Positions 1 to 11,159 of a stretch of DNA of 64,000 nt are shown piece by piece (the stretch's first letter is position 1; each line of letters starts with the position of its first letter). Origin of the DNA: Mallotus nudiflorus (taxonomy: Eukaryota > Streptophyta > Magnoliopsida > Malpighiales > Euphorbiaceae); NCBI GenBank assembly GCA_947683625.1, contig CANTUR010000667.1, positions 310,001 through 374,000 on the forward strand. The letters run 5' to 3'. Under the pieces are notes generated by a model. It saw nothing but the letters and a program-made list of their open reading frames with translations, ran no database searches and was not told where the DNA came from. A program made the translations under genes and the position numbers.

Positions 1-178
1 CCCGAAAATACAATTCCCGAGAAAATTTTACGTAAAGTACTTAAAATAATATAAAATAATTAAAATTAGCTTTAAACAAACAATAAACTCATAAAATATC
101 ATAAATATATTTACAAAAATTATTAACACTGCATATCCCGATATAGTATAAAAATATTTAAAAATTCGGGATATTACA
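1..178 (-). mobile_element. Terminal fragment of a Ty3/gypsy solo LTR (copy A)
   Basis: This is the high-coordinate end of an LTR, finishing in the family's conserved terminus cgggatattaca. It equals 54437-54614, the end of the solo LTR described at 50751-54614. The following bases aatat (179-183) match that LTR's target-site duplication. The rest of this LTR lies left of the window. Confidence 0.93.
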
Positions 179-183
179 AATAT

Positions 184-998
184 GCTGTAATTTGATTATG
201 TTGTTTTTTCATAGCACCCTAACTTTTCTTTACTTAAATTGGATAAATTCATGGGGTCAGCCAAAAAAAAAAAGTAAATTAAAATATTAAATTGGATAAA
301 ATTTATGGAATTGATAAAGGTTATAATATTCTATTAAATTGTTATTAAAATTAAATAATAAGTTAAATATTAAATTCTTATTATATTAAAATATTAATAA
401 AATAATAAAAATAAAAATAATAAAAATATTAATAAAATATTAAATTTAATAATTATTAAATTCTACTTATAAAATATTCAATTAGTTTTTTTTAAAAAAA
501 AAAAATTACTTTCATATGTTTGTTTAATTTTGTTGTGTTTGTGTTGTGAAAGCTGTAGTTATTATCTTTAGGTTATGTCATGAATAAAAAAATCATGTTT
601 AGAAAAACAGAATACTTATGTAATAATAAATTTAATATAAAAAATTATAAGTGTTGATGAAATATCTTATTTTTTTGTTAAATTTAATTTTTAAGTTTAA
701 ATATTTTAATTTAGCTATTTTATCACTAAATAATTGTTATTTTTATTTCCATTTTGTAGATTTTTTTTCCTGTGGAATTATCACCAATTTATTGTTAAAA
801 AAATTATAATTTTAATTGATTTCTCCTTCTCCTTGCAAGCCTCATGACCCATACTAAGATAAATATGGACATTATTTTTTATTTTTATATATTTGCTCTT
901 TCTTTTTTCATTTGAACAATTTGTATAAAATATTAATATAAAAAATATAAACTTAATGTCTATAGTAAATAATAAATATGAACTTAATGTTTGTAGTG
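184..998. other. AT-rich intergenic DNA
   Basis: Very AT-rich sequence with poly-A and poly-T runs and many short ATTAAA/TAATAA iterations. No coding signal, RNA gene or clear element is seen. It is repeated at 54620-55434. Confidence 0.6.
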
Positions 999-1030
999 TA
1001 CTTGCGGTGAAGCGCGGATAATCTTCCTAG
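999..1030 (+). mobile_element. Helitron-like 3' terminus
   Basis: A short GC-rich stretch (tgcggtgaagcgcgga) sits about 10 bp before CTAG and is followed by T. Helitron 3' ends typically have a GC-rich hairpin a few bases before a terminal CTRR and insert between A and T. The hairpin is imperfect here and no 5' TC end was identified, so this is probably a decayed non-autonomous remnant. The second copy ends at 55466. Confidence 0.4.
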
Positions 1031-1054
1031 TGTATATATATATATATATATATG

Positions 1055-1713
1055 TAGTCAACTTTATTTTAATTATAGGAGAATTCAGACTGTTAAGAGA
1101 ATTTTATTACTTTATTTTATATATAATGCCCTTTAAAAAAACAACCACTAAATCAGTTTTTCGCTAATTATTTACATAAAATTTCTTAATTGAAGCATAA
1201 TAATTTTAATCAAATGTATTTGTAAGATGATTGTTTAATGACTACTTAGTCTAGTTGAGTTGAAAATTTTTAAATTCATTAACGATTGGAAAAGACTGTT
1301 TTACTTAAATGACATTTTGAGTTCGGATTGTAACATATGTAATTGCATTAAATTAATTTTTGAAATTTTTTTACTATCTTTATAATTTTATTTAGATCGA
1401 ACTAAATTAATTAAAATTCAACAATTGCAATTACCCCTCATTTAAATAAAAAAATTTTAAATTCAAACATTTTTATTTATAATTGGCACATGTAAAGAAT
1501 AGAGATATTGACTATATAATGAATAAAAATATAAAATATTTATAGAAAAGGAAGAAAAATGTGATTTAAGGAATTAAATATCACAAAAAAAAAAATCAGC
1601 GTTAGTCTATAATTATCAATTTTCTTAACTAAATCAAACAAAGGTATATAATATTAAAATTGACAAGTTCCAGCAAGAGATTAGGACAAAGTCATAACAC
1701 TGTGTTAGGAAAT
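1055..1713 (+). repeat. Diverged direct repeat, unit 1, upstream of the POLAR-like gene
   Basis: This starts with tagtcaac just after a TA run and ends at tgtgttaggaaat. It aligns along its length with 2082-2652. Shared landmarks in the same order are ctaaatcagtttttc, taattgaagcata, gttgagttgaaaattttt and aaacaaaggtatataatatt. Many substitutions and indels separate the units, so the duplication is old. Both units are also present in copy B (55489-56147). Confidence 0.85.
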
Positions 1714-2081
1714 CTTTTGTTTAAAGAATTATATGATATGTTAATTAAATTAATTTTATTGGAGATAAATTGGAAGTTAATCTAATTGGAATAGAAAATA
1801 TACTTTCAATTAAATTAGAATTTTTATTAGGGATAAAATATAAGTTAAAATAATTGAAATATGAAATATATTAAATTAGAATCATATCTTAGTAATTCAA
1901 TTTTTATTAGAGATAAAATAGAAGTTAACCTAATTAAAATAGGAAATACACTTTCAATAAAATAAAATGATATTTTAATTAAGTTAATTTTATTTTTATT
2001 AATAAATGACTAAATTATCTAATTTTTATGTAATAATGAGTGAAAACTTTTTCATAATTTTACCTATCTCTTATATATATA

Positions 2082-2652
2082 TAGTCAAGTTTTTTTTTTA
2101 ATTAATGGAAAGTTTAGACAATTAAGAGAATTTGAATACTATATTTTATAATACCATAAAAAAACCTACTAAATCAGTTTTTCACTAACTATTTAATGAT
2201 TTTTTTTAATTGAAGCATAAAAATTTTAATCAAATGTATTGTTAGATGATTGCTTCATTGACTATTTAATATAAGTTGAGTTGAAAATTTTTAAATTCAT
2301 TAACCATTGGTAAGAGTTGTTTTCGCTAAAGTGATCTTATAATTTTATTCGAATTGAATTAATTAGAATTATAAAAAATAAAAATTTTAAATTCAAATAT
2401 TTTTATTTATAATTGGTAAATGTAAAAAATAGAAATATTAACTGTATAATGAATAAAAATATAAAATATTTATAGAAAAGGAAGAAAAATGCGATTTAAG
2501 GAACTAAATATATATATATAAACAATCTCTGTGTTGGTCTATAATTTTTAAATTTTTTTAATTAAATCAAACAAAGGTATATAATATTAAAATTGGCAAG
2601 TTGTAGCAAGATAATTGGAATAGGACAAAGTCGAAATGCTGTGTTAGGAAAT
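2082..2652 (+). repeat. Diverged direct repeat, unit 2, upstream of the POLAR-like gene
   Basis: This is the partner of 1055-1713. It also begins after a short TA run (tatatatatatagtcaag) and ends at tgtgttaggaaat, about 240 bp before the start codon at 2893. The 370-bp spacer between units is AT-rich and has its own shorter internal repeats around gataaaat.aaagttaa. The two units could be LTRs or arms of a small old element, but no TG..CA ends or primer site are recognisable. Copy B is at 56516-57086. Confidence 0.85.
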
Positions 2653-2744
2653 AATTATGATAATTAATCCAAAATTAGCAAAATAATCAGCCAAATACCA
2701 AAATTAAAAACATGGAAATGAGCGGGAATTCATGCAATGACTAC

Positions 2745-2892
2745 GTAACTGAGCGCACAGACAAGGCTTAAAAACCTCCGAGTTTGGAACTCTTCGCCAC
2801 CGACCTTCCTCTCCTCTCATCTTTACGCTCTCTTTCAACCCTACCTACTCTTCATCGACCTGTCATCGTCACCCTCTTCTCCTTCAATCAAA
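2745..2892 (+). promoter_or_regulatory. Probable core promoter and 5' leader of the POLAR-like gene
   Basis: An AT-rich upstream sequence changes sharply near 2750 to a CT-rich leader (cttcctctcctctcatc and similar) typical of plant 5' UTRs. A weak TATA-like gcttaaaaacc lies near 2765. The start codon has A at -3 (caaaATG). The transcription start cannot be fixed from sequence alone. Copy B is at 57179-57326. Confidence 0.4.
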
Positions 2893-5383
2893 ATGTGGCA
2901 GCTTCTCCTTGTTGCAGTAGCAGCTGTATCTACAAGTTTCGTAGCCAAACACTTCCTTAACCACGATCATGATGAAGAGGAGCAAAAGCCTCTTCAAGAG
3001 TCTATTATTATTGATTCTGCATTTGCCACCCCAGCTGTTGCTACCGATCTCGAGCAGCAGCGGTCTTTTAATATTTCCAGCTCTGTCGCTGCTTCTTCGT
3101 CGTCCTTGTCTAGTAGTGGTAAGAAAATTAGGAAGAAATCTGCGATCAAGGCTCGCCGGTTGAATTTTGGCGCTGAAATTGATCAAAAGATTCAGAGATC
3201 TGCTGGTTATGAAGGCAGTTCACGCCGATTTTATGTTTCTTTGAAGAAACGGAGAACTGCCGTGGCTGCCAAGACTCTGCCTTCCAAATATGGATCGTGT
3301 TCTTCTAAAGGTCTGCTCTTTTTATCCATGTATATACGATTTCGCTTTCTAGGTTACATGATGTTTGGTTGCTGAGAAAGTGGAGGAAAATTAATACTTT
3401 AGTGTTAACTAGAGGATCTTGATTGAGTTTCACTTACTAGGACATAGCTGTCAGGCTGTGTTTTTGAACTTTAGCTTGTTGGTGACAGTTCTCCCTTTAC
3501 TGAGAACTGGCATTGCATCATATGCTATGTGAAGCGTGTTGGTAACTAGAAGATTTTGTTAGAACAGAACCAAGTACTGGCTAATGGTTTCTTTAATAGA
3601 CATTTAACTGTTACCGTATAAGTGGTCTTTGTAATTATACTTATTGAATGTTCAGATGTCTTTTGAGGAGAAATTCAATAAATTGTGTACAAGGGTTTTT
3701 CAATATTTACCCAAGATTGAATTTTTATTCTGAATCATGTTGCATTTTCCTTGTTCTTCTCATCCTTACGTAAATCAGAGTTAATTCAATTGTTAACGGA
3801 ATGCAAATCACAACACTCACTGTCATCTTTGCCATTTCGTTTTTGATTCCATGTTTTTTAGTTTCTTTCTCAAACGTTTGTGCATGTTTATTGAAAATTG
3901 ATGCTGGTGTTTATTTTTGCGTTGTATCATGCTCGACAGATGGTGATTTGTTTAACTGGGGACTTACTGTTGGAATCATGCACATGATGTCTGCTGGGAA
4001 AGCTGAGATCAGTAAGCTAAGCAGTGCCATGGATGAGACTTCAAAAGTTGTTCAGGAATTAAGAACTGAGCTTTACAAAAGAAAATCTGCCCATGTTGCT
4101 ACTGCAAGCTCTGAAGATATAAGCTGTAAGCATAATCATCGGATGCTATCTAGTTCGGCCACAGAGAATAGAGGCCCTAAAGATATCAAAGTCTCTGGAG
4201 CTCCAATGATTGATGATGTTGAATGCCCAAGTAGTGCTGAAGAGCCAGATCCACAGGTTCTGGAAATGGATCAATTGGAAGCAGAACTTGCTTCTGAGCT
4301 GCAAAAACTTACATGGTCTGACACCAAACCATCTGGATGTGAGAAAGCAGGGCCAAGTATGAGCAAGGTGAGCCTTCTGAGATAAATCTTAGCTGTTTGT
4401 GCACTTTTCTTGCAAGTAAAAGTTTTCCCTTTCTGTGTGCATTTGTCCTCGCCGTATTGTAAGACTTTATAGAATTTACAATTAAACATTCTGAAGTTTT
4501 CGCTTAATCCTTGACAGATATTTTGTTTATTTTTGCTAAGTGCATTCTACCTCAAACTTTTGTGGGTATAAAAAGACTATGATCCCTCTCAAATCTTTGA
4601 AAAGTCTAGAAATGCATATCAGTAATCAGACGTGCTTCCAACAATGCTTGCTTATTTTGACAATTTCTGTCAAGGAATTGGGAGTTTTTATTCGTGACAA
4701 CCTAAATTTTTGGAATCTGCATGTGCAGAAAATCAAAATGAAAAACAAACTTAAGATATATTGCTTCAAGTTCATTTTCCATATACATTTTATGTTTTCC
4801 GAATGCCATTCTATGCACATAGAAAATGTGTAACTTCCTTTGGTTAGAATTAATTTGTATGCATTTGTATTTTGAACTACCCTGTTTGTTCTAGTATGGT
4901 TTATGGTTCTTAGTGATAATAGGGTAAACAACCTTCAAGACTTATTCCTTCAATGGATTGCAATCTTGACCAATGAAATATGGCAGACGTAATTGATCAT
5001 AGCATGTTTTTTGAGTCGTAGTGAACTGAAATTTTAACTATAAGCCCATGCTTGTGTTATAAGGTAAGCAAGTATTGCTTGATTCTAATCTCAATAATGT
5101 TATGCAGAATATGGTTTCATCTAGTGAAATTACAAAAGTGGTAAGGTAGGACAATGTTGCTTTTATATGGCAAGGAATCTTACCCTTTGATTTTGATATG
5201 AAACAGTGTCGTTTGATCATTGGACAACAGGACAACCAAATTTTGGACCTGAAATATGAATTGCATATGACCAAATACAAACTCTATGAGAAGGAAGGTG
5301 AACTCGAAGCGCTGAAGAACTGTGTAAAACGGCTGAGTGAATTATCTGTATCAACTGCGTTAGGCAAGTTTTCTTATCTATAA
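2893..5383 (+). CDS. POLAR-like: POLAR-like protein (stomatal-lineage polarity scaffold family), copy A
   Basis: Four exons fit by splice signals and phase: 2893-3310, 3940-4367, 5108-5140 and 5207-5383, giving about 351 residues. Introns begin GT (gtctgc, gtgagc, gtaagg) and end AG (gacag, tgcag, aacag), and every junction keeps frame. The protein opens with a short hydrophobic segment (MWQLLLVAVAA, residues 1-18), then a serine-rich and basic region. Exon 2 holds the signature DGDLFNWGLTVGIM plus MMSAGKAEISKL, followed by a coiled coil (MDETSKVVQELRTEL) and an acidic DQLEAELASELQKL segment. Exon 4 is another coiled coil (NQILDLKYELHMTKYKL). Family knowledge: Arabidopsis POLAR marks the cortex of asymmetrically dividing stomatal precursors and scaffolds GSK3-type kinases. 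The start at 2893 has good context. A GC-AG alternative last intron (5364-5464) would change the C-terminus to a different short tail ending near 5513. Confidence 0.82.
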
Positions 5384-5764
5384 TGTCTTAGTACAATTGC
5401 TATGTAATGTATAAAAATAATTAAGAAATTCAAATCCTCATCTAGTAATCTTCACTCTTTTTTAGTAAACGGTGTCAAAGATATTCACACAAGATTTTCT
5501 GAGAAACAAGTTTAATATACTCTCCATCAGGAATGTTGTCAATTAACTTGTCGAAAAGGAAAACTAAATATGACTACATGCCATACAACATCCTAATTTC
5601 AAGTCTATTAGTAAGGAAAAGTTCTTTATATTTGATGATGGCCACTAAAACAAAGGACACAATGAAGTCAACATGAACACAAAAAGAAAATGATACTTAA
5701 AAAGGATAAATGCACATGCCCTCCGATTTATAATTCACTATTTGCATATAAAAAAGCAAATTAA
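5384..5764. other. Intergenic region between convergent gene and pseudogene
   Basis: AT-rich sequence between the 3' end of the POLAR-like gene (+) and the truncated 3' end of the importin pseudogene (-). It may include the POLAR-like 3' UTR, or a final exon if the GC-AG intron is used. No other feature is seen. Copy B is at 59818-60198. Confidence 0.5.
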
Positions 5765-8700
5765 TTATCTGTTCACCAGCTCTATAAACTGAAGACCTAA
5801 TCTTGCAGCCTCTGTATCTACAGATCTTACCAAGTCAATAAATCTTGAAAGGCATCCTCTATTGACCAGGGAAACTAAGTGCTCTGGAATCAGGTTGGGC
5901 TTTCCATTGCCTTCCGCCGGGGCAACACAAAGATTACGCAAAACATAAGCTACTTCTTTTCTTATATCAAATGGTGCTGTTGAAAGAAGGCGCAATAATA
6001 ATGGCACTGCCTCACTAGAATATATCAACTGCTTATGCTCAACTGAACCAGTTGCTATATTAGACAACACCCATGCAGCTTCCCACACAATTGATGAAGC
6101 TCTTATGTTAAGAAAAAGCAATACAGGTTAGAATCAAAATGATGAAAAAAAATATTAATTCACCTTCTTCAAGACTCTGTGCTCACGCTTCAAACATTTT
6201 ACTAGGACCTCAATGATATTATCTGAAAATTTAACATAAGCCAAATATTTTAAGTGGAATATGTGAAAAGGATTAGAGTTTCTCAAAAGCAAATAATTCA
6301 CCCACCTGTAATCTCACATTGAGGAAGAAGAACAGTAGAAATTATGTGTGAACAGTAGAAATTACTGGAATGAGCAATTGCAAGCTTTTTGATGTTGCTA
6401 ATCTTTGGACAAGCAGTTGATGAACATCACTGTTCACCAACATAACTGTAGCAGCATTTGAAAGGGCTGAGAGATACACGACTACCCATGCTACTTCAGT
6501 TGTCAACTCAATTACGAACAAAATTTAAAGTAACTTCAATTACGAGACTCATTCAACAGAAATATAATTTAAAGTTTTACTTAATATGGAAATTTGGAGA
6601 GAGGGAGAGAACAAACTTGATGTGAAGGATGCCGAAACTAATCAAGCAACCATCACGACTGTGGCCTACGAAGCACAAGCACGTATGATGCTAGTGCAGC
6701 CATAAGCGCATTAAAGAAGCAAGAAGTCCATAGAAAATAGACAAAAGATGCAACATCAGTATTTGATGGTTTGCAATAGAAAAGAAGTACAATTTCATTA
6801 GCAGCATTAGAGGACCCATATTGAGCCAACCAAATCTCTAAATCTCCTCAGGGTTTTGTCTTTTTGAGTTAAAAGCCCTGCTTTAAATGACCCCTACATA
6901 AAGGGAAAAAATGTGGATAAAATGGAAAAACCATAACATAGACCTTTTAGTAAGCTAAGCCAGTCAAATCGGCCTGCACATGGCTTAAAATGGAAGGACC
7001 CATAAGGCAGTCCAAAGATACTTTTAAGAATTTAATCATGACCAAAATTTATAAGATTACTATATATGCATAAGAGTTTGCTTACGCTTTTCTTAAGTGC
7101 CGAATTATTGCATCCAGTACCCCATCAACTCTAATAAGTTCTGTTGCAGCTTTGGGATCTGGCCCCTACATTCAAGAACACTGAAGCTATGTTGTAAATG
7201 AAATTTGAAAAGAACAGACAAGCAGACACATGTGCATAAGAACACAAACCTAATGAACTTAAATAATAAGAGTTTTTATCATGCAATGTTGACATTGTAA
7301 TGTTTCAAGCACAGGAAAAGTGGATGGCACAGTATGTATCTATCACCCCAATGATACAATAGGTATGTTAAATCACAAGAATGATGCATATTCAATGGCT
7401 TCAAGCTGAGAGACCAGGAATCCGATTGATGTAGGAACAGAGCCTACACAAAATTTTTAGCCCAATTCAAGTTTGAGACCATACACACAGAGACTAGCAG
7501 AAGCTCTTCATAAGGAAAAGATTTAAAACCTTGATTAAACCTTGATTAGGTTTGACAATGCCCAAGCAGCTGTTCTGACAGTTGAACCCTTGTTTGGTAG
7601 CATCATTCTTGCAAGAGCAGGTAAGGCTCCTTGGGGTAACAATACATTTCTCAAATCTTCTCCTTCACCAGCAACATTTCCCAATGCCCATGCACACTGC
7701 TCAGTGACAGGCAAGGAACTCTTTTCTGCAGGAGAATGCAATTGTAAACACAATCTGAAAAATAGTAATGATATCCACCAAAATTTTACCAACAATGGCA
7801 TCAAACATGGAGCAAAATGCTGTTAATAATTCATTAAAATATTAACATATTGCCAATAATTTGAAAAAGTTAACAATTTCTACATTCATAAACCGTAGAA
7901 GTTCAAGAAAATAATCGTACACTCCATTCAGCTGTCAAATTTAGTCACAAGGATTGCTCCAGCCTTAAGAGCAGCTTCAATAGGAGGAATTCAGATCTTG
8001 ATAGCAGACGCCTTAGTTCACGAGGGGCACCAACCTTCTTGTGCATTGCACCTTTTCCTCTAAAGGTTGAAGATCATAACAAAAGCAAATTTCCAAGAAG
8101 AAACATCAGTAAAGATCCCCAAGAGAAGCAAGCATAAGGCAGTGTAGATTATAGTTACAAGACATGTGAAGGATGCATCTAAACTAAGCTGACATTTAGA
8201 AAAGATTGTAGGCCATTCAATCTAAGTTTTACCACACAGAAACACAAATCCATACCATGATTCTCCAACAAACAAACAAGGTAATAGCAAAAAATAAATA
8301 AATAAATAAACAATGCCCCAACATAAGTATGCAATTTCTCAATGACCTTGAACTTCAAGAACAATATAGAAGTACATATTCTGACAAATACACCTTGTTT
8401 GGGAACTACAAAAATGTAAGAACCAAATTGAATAGGTATATTCTATTTAGTCAATTATCATGTCTGGAAACACCTTATAGTTGCTAGAATTCAATTCATT
8501 CAACTCTAGAAACAATAATAAGGCATTTTAAATGGTTCAGAAAATGAAATGATTTAGCAAGTCATGCAAAAATTAACTGTAAAAAAAAAATCCAATTGAC
8601 AATCAATTGAAAAAAAGAAGAAGAAGAATTTAACATACTGAAAATCAACAACAGAAACAGTGTGAGCATCAAGAATAGATTGCTCTTCATCAATAATCAT

Positions 8701-8850
8701 TTCACTGTCAACAAGAGCATCACCATCACTCTAACCGCTAGTTCCAACTCTGCATAACCTCTTAGCTTGCACCAACAATTCTCTCCTTTCCTTACCCACA
8801 TCCACAACATTCTGCTTCCTCTTCTACGCCGCAACAACTCCAACTAAACA
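5765..8850 (-). pseudogene. IMPA9: Importin subunit alpha-9-like (ARM-repeat nuclear import receptor) pseudogene, copy A
   Basis: Reading on the minus strand from 8850 down, fragments appear in the family's order. 8640-8850 has KERRELLVQAKRLCRVGTSG, an in-frame stop, then MIIDEEQSILDAHT. 7930-8075 has RELRRLL with a 1-bp deletion and then a stop. 7540-7726 has TEQCAWALGNVAGEGEDLRN. 7084-7172 has LDAIIRHLRK. 6320-6500 has VYLSALSNAAT and then a stop after a short tandem duplication. 6164-6226 has VLVKCLKREHRVLKK. 5765-6090 has EAAWVLSNIATGS and FDIRKEVAYVLRNLCV. Importin alpha uses ARM repeats to bind nuclear localisation signals. Stops, the frameshift, lost segments, an apparently lost AG acceptor near 6090 and a missing C-terminal end make this a decayed gene, not a retrocopy, because introns remain. 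Confidence 0.85.
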
Positions 8851-8910
8851 TAGAAGCACTTGCTTAGCAAGAGAGAGGTACAAGAATCAATACCCCACAT
8901 CTCCATTCTT

Positions 8911-9316
8911 TTATTAGTTAGTATATATTTAATTTTCTTACCTTTTGGTTTACATTTAGTTTCTGATCTTGCTTCAAAAGAGCAAGGAAAGTTGGATGTG
9001 CTTTTGGTGCTTCTAGTTCGAATTTATGAGATGTTGTTGGTTGTGAAAATGGTGTTTATGATTCAAAGTTTGTTGAAACTGTTGGTAATAGTGATGAGTT
9101 AAAGACTTTTTTTTTATTAGGTAGCATGTATTTAATTTTGTTGCTTTTTGGTTTACTTTTAGTTTCTGATCTTGTTTTAAAAGTGCATGGAAAGGTGAAT
9201 GTGTTTTTGGTGCTTCTAGTTCTAATTTAGGAGATGTTGTCAGTTGTGAAAATGGTGCTTATGATTTAATGTTTGTTGAAACTGTAAGTGATTGTGATGA
9301 GTTAAAGGATTTTGTT
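8911..9316 (+). repeat. Two-unit tandem repeat of about 203 bp with decayed exon-like sequence
   Basis: Units start near 8911 and 9114. Each has a T-rich intron-like lead ending in TTTAG, then an exon-like block. In the second unit one frame reads open as FGASSSNLGDVVSCENGAY and continues to a DCDELKDFVG end. The first unit has the same frame but a stop (TTATGAGAT in place of TTAGGAGAT). I do not recognise the protein. The layout suggests duplicated exons of a now broken gene. Copy B is at 63345-63750. Confidence 0.6.
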
Positions 9317-9530
9317 GGGTATGTTTTGTTTTATTATTTTTGTATCGTTTTGGTTTCCGTTTGGTTTTCAATACTTTGTTTTGTGTTTTTGTTTTAGGGG
9401 TGATAAAAAATTATCTGAGGATGTTGATTTTAATTCTAATATTAAAGATAGTTTTATTAAAGATGGTGTTGATGGTGATGAACTGTTGAAAGATTCTAAT
9501 TTGGTGTGGTCTTTTTTTTATTATATTAAT
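9317..9530 (+). pseudogene. Exon-like fragment of unknown acidic protein
   Basis: After an AG acceptor (tttgttttag, ending near 9397) a frame reads RGDKKLSEDVDFNSNI and then KDGVDGDELLKDSNLVW before T-rich sequence. It is acidic and follows the tandem exon-like repeat in the same direction, so it may be the next exon of the same broken gene. No family is recognised and no complete open frame joins the pieces. Copy B is at 63751-63964. Confidence 0.4.
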
Positions 9531-9556
9531 TTATGTTGGTTTTTTTTTTGGCTTTT

Positions 9557-10201
9557 GATTCATTTTTTGTATCCTTTTAGTTTATTTTTTGTTTCTGATT
9601 CATTTTTTTGTATGATTTTGGTTAATTTTTGGTTTCTAATTTTGTTTTTGTTTTTGTCTTGAAGAATGTATATGAGATTTTTGGTTATGTCCTGCAATAT
9701 TATGTATACAATAAATAATATATGAGAGATGACTTAGTCAAATCCACACATGAATTGATCAAGTTAAATTAAATAGATAACAATCACAAAGATTCATTTT
9801 TTGTATCCTTTTGATTTATTTTTGGTTTCTGATTTATTTTTTTTGTATCTTTTTGGTTAATTTTTGGTTTCTAATTTATTTTTTCTAGTTGTTTTTTTTT
9901 TTTTGAAGAATGTATATGAGATTTTTGGTTTTATCCTACAATATTATGTATTCAGTACATAATATATAAGTGATTATTTGGTCAAATCCACACATTAATT
10001 TATCAAGTTATTAAATAGATAACAAATCACAAAGATTCATTTTTTGTATCCTTTTGTTTATTTTTAGTTTCTTATTCATTTTTTGGGTATCTTTTTGGTT
10101 TCTGATTCTTTTTTTTTTCTGATTTAAGTTTTTTTTTTGTTTAAGAATGTATATGAGATTTTTGGTTTAGTCCTGCAATAATAATAGTAATAATAATAAA
10201 C
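9557..10201 (+). repeat. Tandem repeat, about 234-243 bp period, 2.7 units
   Basis: Units begin with gattcattttttgtatcc at 9557, 9791 and 10034. Each has a T-rich half followed by gaagaatgtatatgagattt and a tail with caaatccacaca and aaatagataaca. The third unit is cut short near 10201. Units are T-rich and diverged. No coding capacity is seen. Confidence 0.85.
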
Positions 10202-10479
10202 CAAAAAAAATGTACAGCTTTAATATTTACATATACTTTTTGTATATTTATACATAACGTGGTAGGTAGGAAAAACTCAAATCCATTTCAAATCTATGTT
10301 TCTTCTACATACATGAATTTCAATTATTGAACAATTTGTCCTGGTTCTCATTCATATATTTTTTTTAAAACGTAAAATTAGAGTTTGTGAAAAACCTGCA
10401 AAGATAAATGGAGAGTTTTTATCAATTTGTCGTTGAATTTGATTTAGCAGACCTCCAGATTCCCTCTTTAATACCAGGA
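10202..10479. other. AT-rich intergenic DNA
   Basis: No gene, RNA or repeat is recognised here. The right part (about 10400-10480) may be intron or downstream sequence of the minus-strand exon array that follows. Confidence 0.4.
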
Positions 10480-11147
10480 AACATAACTATTTAAGGCACT
10501 TTAAATCCTCTATTTATGACTGACAACTCCTCAGCATCCAAAATGCCTAAGAATCAAAAGCTTAAAAATTATAATCGTTACATGAAATTAATCATGTTTA
10601 TACTCCATACAATGCAATAATAATGATACAATATAGGATTATAGTGAACGTTAAATGTACTTGGACTTGTAAAAAAGGCATGATCCCAAGCTAAGCTTTT
10701 GTGCAATCTATTGATTCCACTAGCTTTTGTTGGTTTTATGGATATGGAGTGCAAAGACATTAGCTCTCTGTGCCCAGTTATATCTACTCTGTTATCAAAT
10801 ACTTGAAAATTAAGAGTCACAAGTAACTCTTCTGGATCCAAAACTCCTGAGGAGTTAAAGAGAATTCATAGATATAATGTCCAAATCTATAGAAAGCTTG
10901 AAGAAGAAATAGACATGGCACCCAGTGAGGAAGCCTTCACCCCAAAAATCAAACTTGGACTATTAAAAAAGGCATTATCCCATGCCAAACTCTTGCGCAA
11001 ATCACAAATAGATTTAGATTGTAGAGAGTCTTCCTCCATATGCATAAGCACATCACCATTACAATCAACCTTCCTTATGTTGTCTGGGGCATTTATGAAA
11101 TTAAGCAATGTGAAGGTCAGTGGAAGGTATAGTGACAAGTATAACAT
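10480..11147 (-). pseudogene. Partial gene with repeated KSLAWDxAFF / LDPEEL exons
   Basis: Three short exons fit on the minus strand. The first (11147 to about 10954) ends DLRKSLAWDNAFFNSP. The second (about 10853-10672) starts after acceptor ctcctcag with VLDPEELLVTLNF and ends HKSLAWDHAFFTSP. The third starts near 10549 after attcttag with ILDAEELSVINRGF. Junction phases match (one base carried over each time). The motif pair KSLAWD.AFF.SP plus (V/I)LD.EEL recurs, as in some plant proteins of unassigned function. The frame breaks after NRGFKV and no start or C-terminal region is seen, so this is a fragment or a decayed gene. A live gene with further exons outside this stretch is not excluded. 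Confidence 0.55.
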
Positions 11148-11159
11148 TCTTTAAGGAAA

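Larger units (their letters stand above)
1..9566. repeat. Copy A of a near-identical long direct repeat (period about 54.43 kb)
   Basis: This block matches 54437-64000 along its whole visible length. The offset is 54436 up to the TA run near 1033 and 54434 after it. By eye only two differences were found: C at 843 against A in the other copy, and a TA run 2 bp longer here. Long A and T homopolymers have the same length in both copies, and every parallel reading frame translates identically. Both ends of the repeat lie outside the window, so the true unit could be larger. It may be a real recent duplication or an assembly duplication. Confidence 0.97.

Noticed and set aside
4540..4833. 97-codon plus-strand frame and its minus-strand shadow at 4626-4931
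   Set aside because: Both lie inside the long third intron of the POLAR-like gene, lack family motifs and are unsupported by splice logic.
9312..9662. Open frame of 116 codons rich in F, L and W resembling a membrane protein
   Set aside because: It comes from T-rich intron-like and tandem-repeat sequence; hydrophobic residues are expected from poly-T and no conserved motif is present.
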